This document shows, in pieces, positions 11,940-14,231 of a stretch of DNA of 14,231 nucleotides; position 1 is the first letter of the stretch, and the number at the start of each line of letters is the position of its first letter. A program made the position numbers and the translations under genes. Origin of the DNA: an uncultured Bacteroidota bacterium (lineage in GTDB: Bacteria; Bacteroidota; Bacteroidia; 2-12-FULL-35-15). The stretch covers positions 1 through 14,231 of the forward strand of contig CAIRRW010000549.1 of NCBI GenBank assembly GCA_903881065.1, read 5' to 3'. The notes under the pieces are model-generated. The model ran no database searches. It was not told where the DNA came from and saw only the letters and a program-made list of their open reading frames with translations.

Positions 11940-14231
11940 ATGAGAAAAATTTCTATTTTAACTAAACAGACATTTGTTATTTTTGTATGCCTTGCAATTA
12001 ATTCAACGGCGCAGATTGCAATTCTTTCCAAAGGATATAAGTCCAATGCCGAAACTGCATCAACACCGAAGATTAACAACACAAAATCACATTCAACAGC
12101 TTCTCCTCTTATTCTTGGAAGTACTACTGTTACTTCATTTTCTCCTGTATACGGTTGCCCCAATTCTACTTCTGCAATAATTACCGGAACTGACTTTACT
12201 GGCGTTACAGATGTTCTCTTTGGAGGAACAAGTGCACTTTCATTTACAGTTAATTCTGTAACTCAAATTACAGCAACGGTAGGGGCAGGCACCACAGGAC
12301 CAATAAGTATAGTGGCAGCTAATACAGCCATCAGTGCCGATATTTTTACTGTTAATACGTTGCCTGCTGCGCCTGCTTTGCTTGCTGCAAACCCTGCTTC
12401 ATTTTGTATAGGTGCATTAACTGATTTAAATGCTACATCTGCTGGCAATACTATTAACTGGTGGACTGCTGCCACAGGAGGGACTTTAATTACAAATGTT
12501 GCAAGTGGAGTAAACTATTCGGTAAGCCCTTCTTCCTCTACAACTTACTTTGCCGAATCGCAATCAATAATAACAGTTAACGGTTCTCAAACATTTAATT
12601 ATATAGGGGCAGTGCAAAGTTTTATTGTGCCAACTGGGGTTACAAGTTTATCCATTGATGCAAGAGGTGCACAAGGCGGGGCTTCAAATTTTCCTGCTGT
12701 TGACATTGGTGGAAATGGTGGAAGGGCACAGATTTCTATTACTGTTAATCCAGGTGATACATTAAATATAAATGTTGGTGGTGCAGGTGCTGATGGTACA
12801 ACAACTGTTGGTGGTGTAGGCGGTTATAATGGAGGTGGTAGCGGGGCTACAGCCTGGGGTTCTTATGGTGGTGGCGGTGGTGGTGGTGCTTCCGATATTC
12901 GTATCAGTCCTTATACTTTATCCGACAGATTAATTGTTGCCGGCGGCGGCGGCGGTGGCTCTTTTAATTATTCTAGTGTAGGTTATGATAGAGGAGGAAT
13001 GGGTGGAGATACTATTGGAGAAGGCGGGTACGGTGGTAATATTCTTCTGGGAACAGGAGCAGGAAGCGGCGGAACTCAAGTAGTCGGAGGAATAGGTGGA
13101 ACTTATCCTGGATATTGCACTGCATCTGATGGTTCATTAGGAACGGGTGGTGGTGCAGGTGTTTGTTCTGATGGCGGCGGCGGCGGCGGTGGATTATTTG
13201 GCGGCGGCGGCGGCACTTGGGCTGGTGGTGCTGGTGGAAGCAGTTTTCCTGCAAATGCTATTCATACTCAAGGTTTCCAATTAGGTAATGGACAGGTAGT
13301 TATTTCATGGACTATTACAGGGGTTCAAGGTTGTGCAAGCGCTGCTAGAACTCCTGATTCTATTACGGTAAATCAGTTGCCAATTGTAACAGCTAACTCA
13401 TCAGCATCACCTATTTGTAGTGGTGATTCTTTAACATTGTTTGGTAGTGGTGCTTCTTCCTATACATGGGATAACAGTGTTACCGATAGTGTAGCTTTCA
13501 GTCCTGCAGTTCCTCTTACATATATCGTTACCGGAACCGATGAAAATGGTTGTGTAAATACTGCTTCTATTACTGTTCCTGTAAATCCATTACCTACTGT
13601 TACTGCAAATGCATCTGCTACACCAATATGTGCAGGAGATGCCGAAACTTTAACTGGCAGTGGAGCTACAACTTATGTTTGGGATAATGGCGTAACGGAT
13701 GGCATAGTCTTCAATCCAACTTTACCCATTACCTATAATGTTATAGGTACCGATGGAAACGGATGTAAAAATTCTGCTTCTGTAACAGTTAACGTTAATC
13801 AATTGCCAACAGTATCATACGTTGAAACAACCAATGTAGCTTGTGTTAACTGGGCTGCATATGCATTAGCTGCCGGTAACCCTGCAAGCGGAACATACAC
13901 TGGCAGTGGAGTTACCGGAAGTATGTTTAATCCCAATATTGCAGGCGTAGGTAACTCCGTGATTACCTATACATATACTGATGGAAATGGATGTATCAAC
14001 ACCGCTACCTCTTCCATCACAGTGGATGGATGTGCCGTAGTAAATACCGTTGCAGCTGCAGTTGCTGTTGAAGTTTATCCAAATCCGTCTAATGGTATTT
14101 TTTATATTACCATAAGTCAGCCAATAAAAGTAACTGTTTATAATACTTTAGGCGAACTAGTCTTTGTTCAGGAAATGAATTCAAACACTACTCAATTTGA
14201 CATGAGTTCGTTTGCAAATGGCATTTATACA
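11940..14231 (+). CDS. T9SS-exported surface protein: IPT/TIG, Ig-like, ALK-type glycine-rich domain, Ig repeats; 3'-truncated
   Basis: The frame stays open for 764 codons from ATG 11940 to the last base, so the stop is outside the window. Order: signal peptide about 1-25 (ending NSTAQ); IPT/TIG domain about 63-139 (VTSFSPVYGC, then IITGTDFTGVTDVLFGG); Ig-like domain about 143-207 (INWWTAATGG); glycine-rich domain about 216-460, opening FNYIGAVQSFIVPTGVTSL and containing GGGGGGASDIRISP (311-324), DRLIVAGGGGGG (329-340) and two more poly-Gly runs (about 412-425); three Ig-like repeats about 480-698 with the recurring TYTWDN/DGNGC pattern; and a type A T9SS sorting domain from 710 (VEVYPNPSNGIFYITI), cut at ANGIYT. 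Only roughly 15 residues are likely missing. The glycine-rich segment resembles the ALK/LTK-type domain. Role is probably adhesion or extracellular matrix; no catalytic domain is seen. Confidence 0.92.
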   Translation, partial: MRKISILTKQTFVIFVCLAINSTAQIAILSKGYKSNAETASTPKINNTKSHSTASPLILGSTTVTSFSPVYGCPNSTSAIITGTDFTGVTDVLFGGTSALSFTVNSVTQITATVGAGTTGPISIVAANTAISADIFTVNTLPAAPALLAANPASFCIGALTDLNATSAGNTINWWTAATGGTLITNVASGVNYSVSPSSSTTYFAESQSIITVNGSQTFNYIGAVQSFIVPTGVTSLSIDARGAQGGASNFPAVDIGGNGGRAQISITVNPGDTLNINVGGAGADGTTTVGGVGGYNGGGSGATAWGSYGGGGGGGASDIRISPYTLSDRLIVAGGGGGGSFNYSSVGYDRGGMGGDTIGEGGYGGNILLGTGAGSGGTQVVGGIGGTYPGYCTASDGSLGTGGGAGVCSDGGGGGGGLFGGGGGTWAGGAGGSSFPANAIHTQGFQLGNGQVVISWTITGVQGCASAARTPDSITVNQLPIVTANSSASPICSGDSLTLFGSGASSYTWDNSVTDSVAFSPAVPLTYIVTGTDENGCVNTASITVPVNPLPTVTANASATPICAGDAETLTGSGATTYVWDNGVTDGIVFNPTLPITYNVIGTDGNGCKNSASVTVNVNQLPTVSYVETTNVACVNWAAYALAAGNPASGTYTGSGVTGSMFNPNIAGVGNSVITYTYTDGNGCINTATSSITVDGCAVVNTVAAAVAVEVYPNPSNGIFYITISQPIKVTVYNTLGELVFVQEMNSNTTQFDMSSFANGIYT

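Noticed and set aside
12263..13254. Minus-strand open frames across the glycine-rich region
   Set aside because: They are antisense to a 764-codon plus-strand frame with signal peptide, domains and sorting tail; their products are compositionally biased reverse readings of GGC/GGT runs.

Overview
The window is AT-rich bacterial DNA that almost certainly comes from a Bacteroidota (Bacteroidetes) genome. The evidence is a SusC-like TonB-dependent receptor, two secreted proteins with type IX secretion system (T9SS) C-terminal sorting domains, a sigma gene overlapping a gene for an inner-membrane-anchored beta-barrel protein, starts preceded by A-rich sequence instead of Shine-Dalgarno motifs, and matches to the Bacteroidetes -7 promoter box TAnnTTTG. 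I cannot place it below phylum from sequence alone.

Layout. (1) 2-2196, + strand: the 3' part of a TonB-dependent receptor and a small periplasmic heavy-metal-associated (HMA) protein, probably a metal (copper-like) handling pair. A hairpin terminator follows whose stem contains this operon's stop codon and that of the convergent operon. (2) 2212-6169, - strand: a tight four-gene operon, transcribed had -> outer-membrane barrel -> oah -> dch. The three enzymes match the complete ring-hydration, oxidation and ring-opening segment of the anaerobic benzoyl-CoA pathway: cyclohexadienoyl-CoA hydratase, 6-hydroxycyclohexenoyl-CoA dehydrogenase and 6-oxocyclohexenoyl-CoA hydrolase. Together they would turn cyclohexa-1,5-diene-1-carbonyl-CoA into 3-hydroxypimeloyl-CoA. 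No dearomatizing reductase is visible, and an outer-membrane protein gene sits inside the operon. This is the most interesting part of the window. (3) 6370-8323, - strand: an ECF sigma factor and an overlapping gene whose product has a cytoplasmic N-terminus, one inner-membrane helix, a repetitive periplasmic linker (eight 21-bp repeats) and a C-terminal outer-membrane barrel. It is a candidate trans-envelope sensor or anti-sigma factor. (4) 8502-9920, + strand: a four-PKD-domain secreted protein with a T9SS sorting tail, ended by a strong bidirectional terminator shared with the next gene. (5) 10011-10421, - strand: a small Spy/CpxP-like charged periplasmic protein. (6) 10520-11719, + strand: a BaiN/HI0933-family flavoprotein (PP_4765-like). 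(7) 11940 to the right edge, + strand: a large T9SS-exported protein with an IPT/TIG domain, an Ig-like domain, a long glycine-rich domain of the ALK/LTK type, Ig-like repeats and a truncated sorting domain. It stays open for 764 codons to the window edge.

No RNA genes, insertion sequences, CRISPR arrays or prophage genes were seen. No gene-free stretch exceeds 300 bases; the longest are about 220 bp (11720-11939) and 200 bp (6170-6369), and both contain short direct repeats described below.
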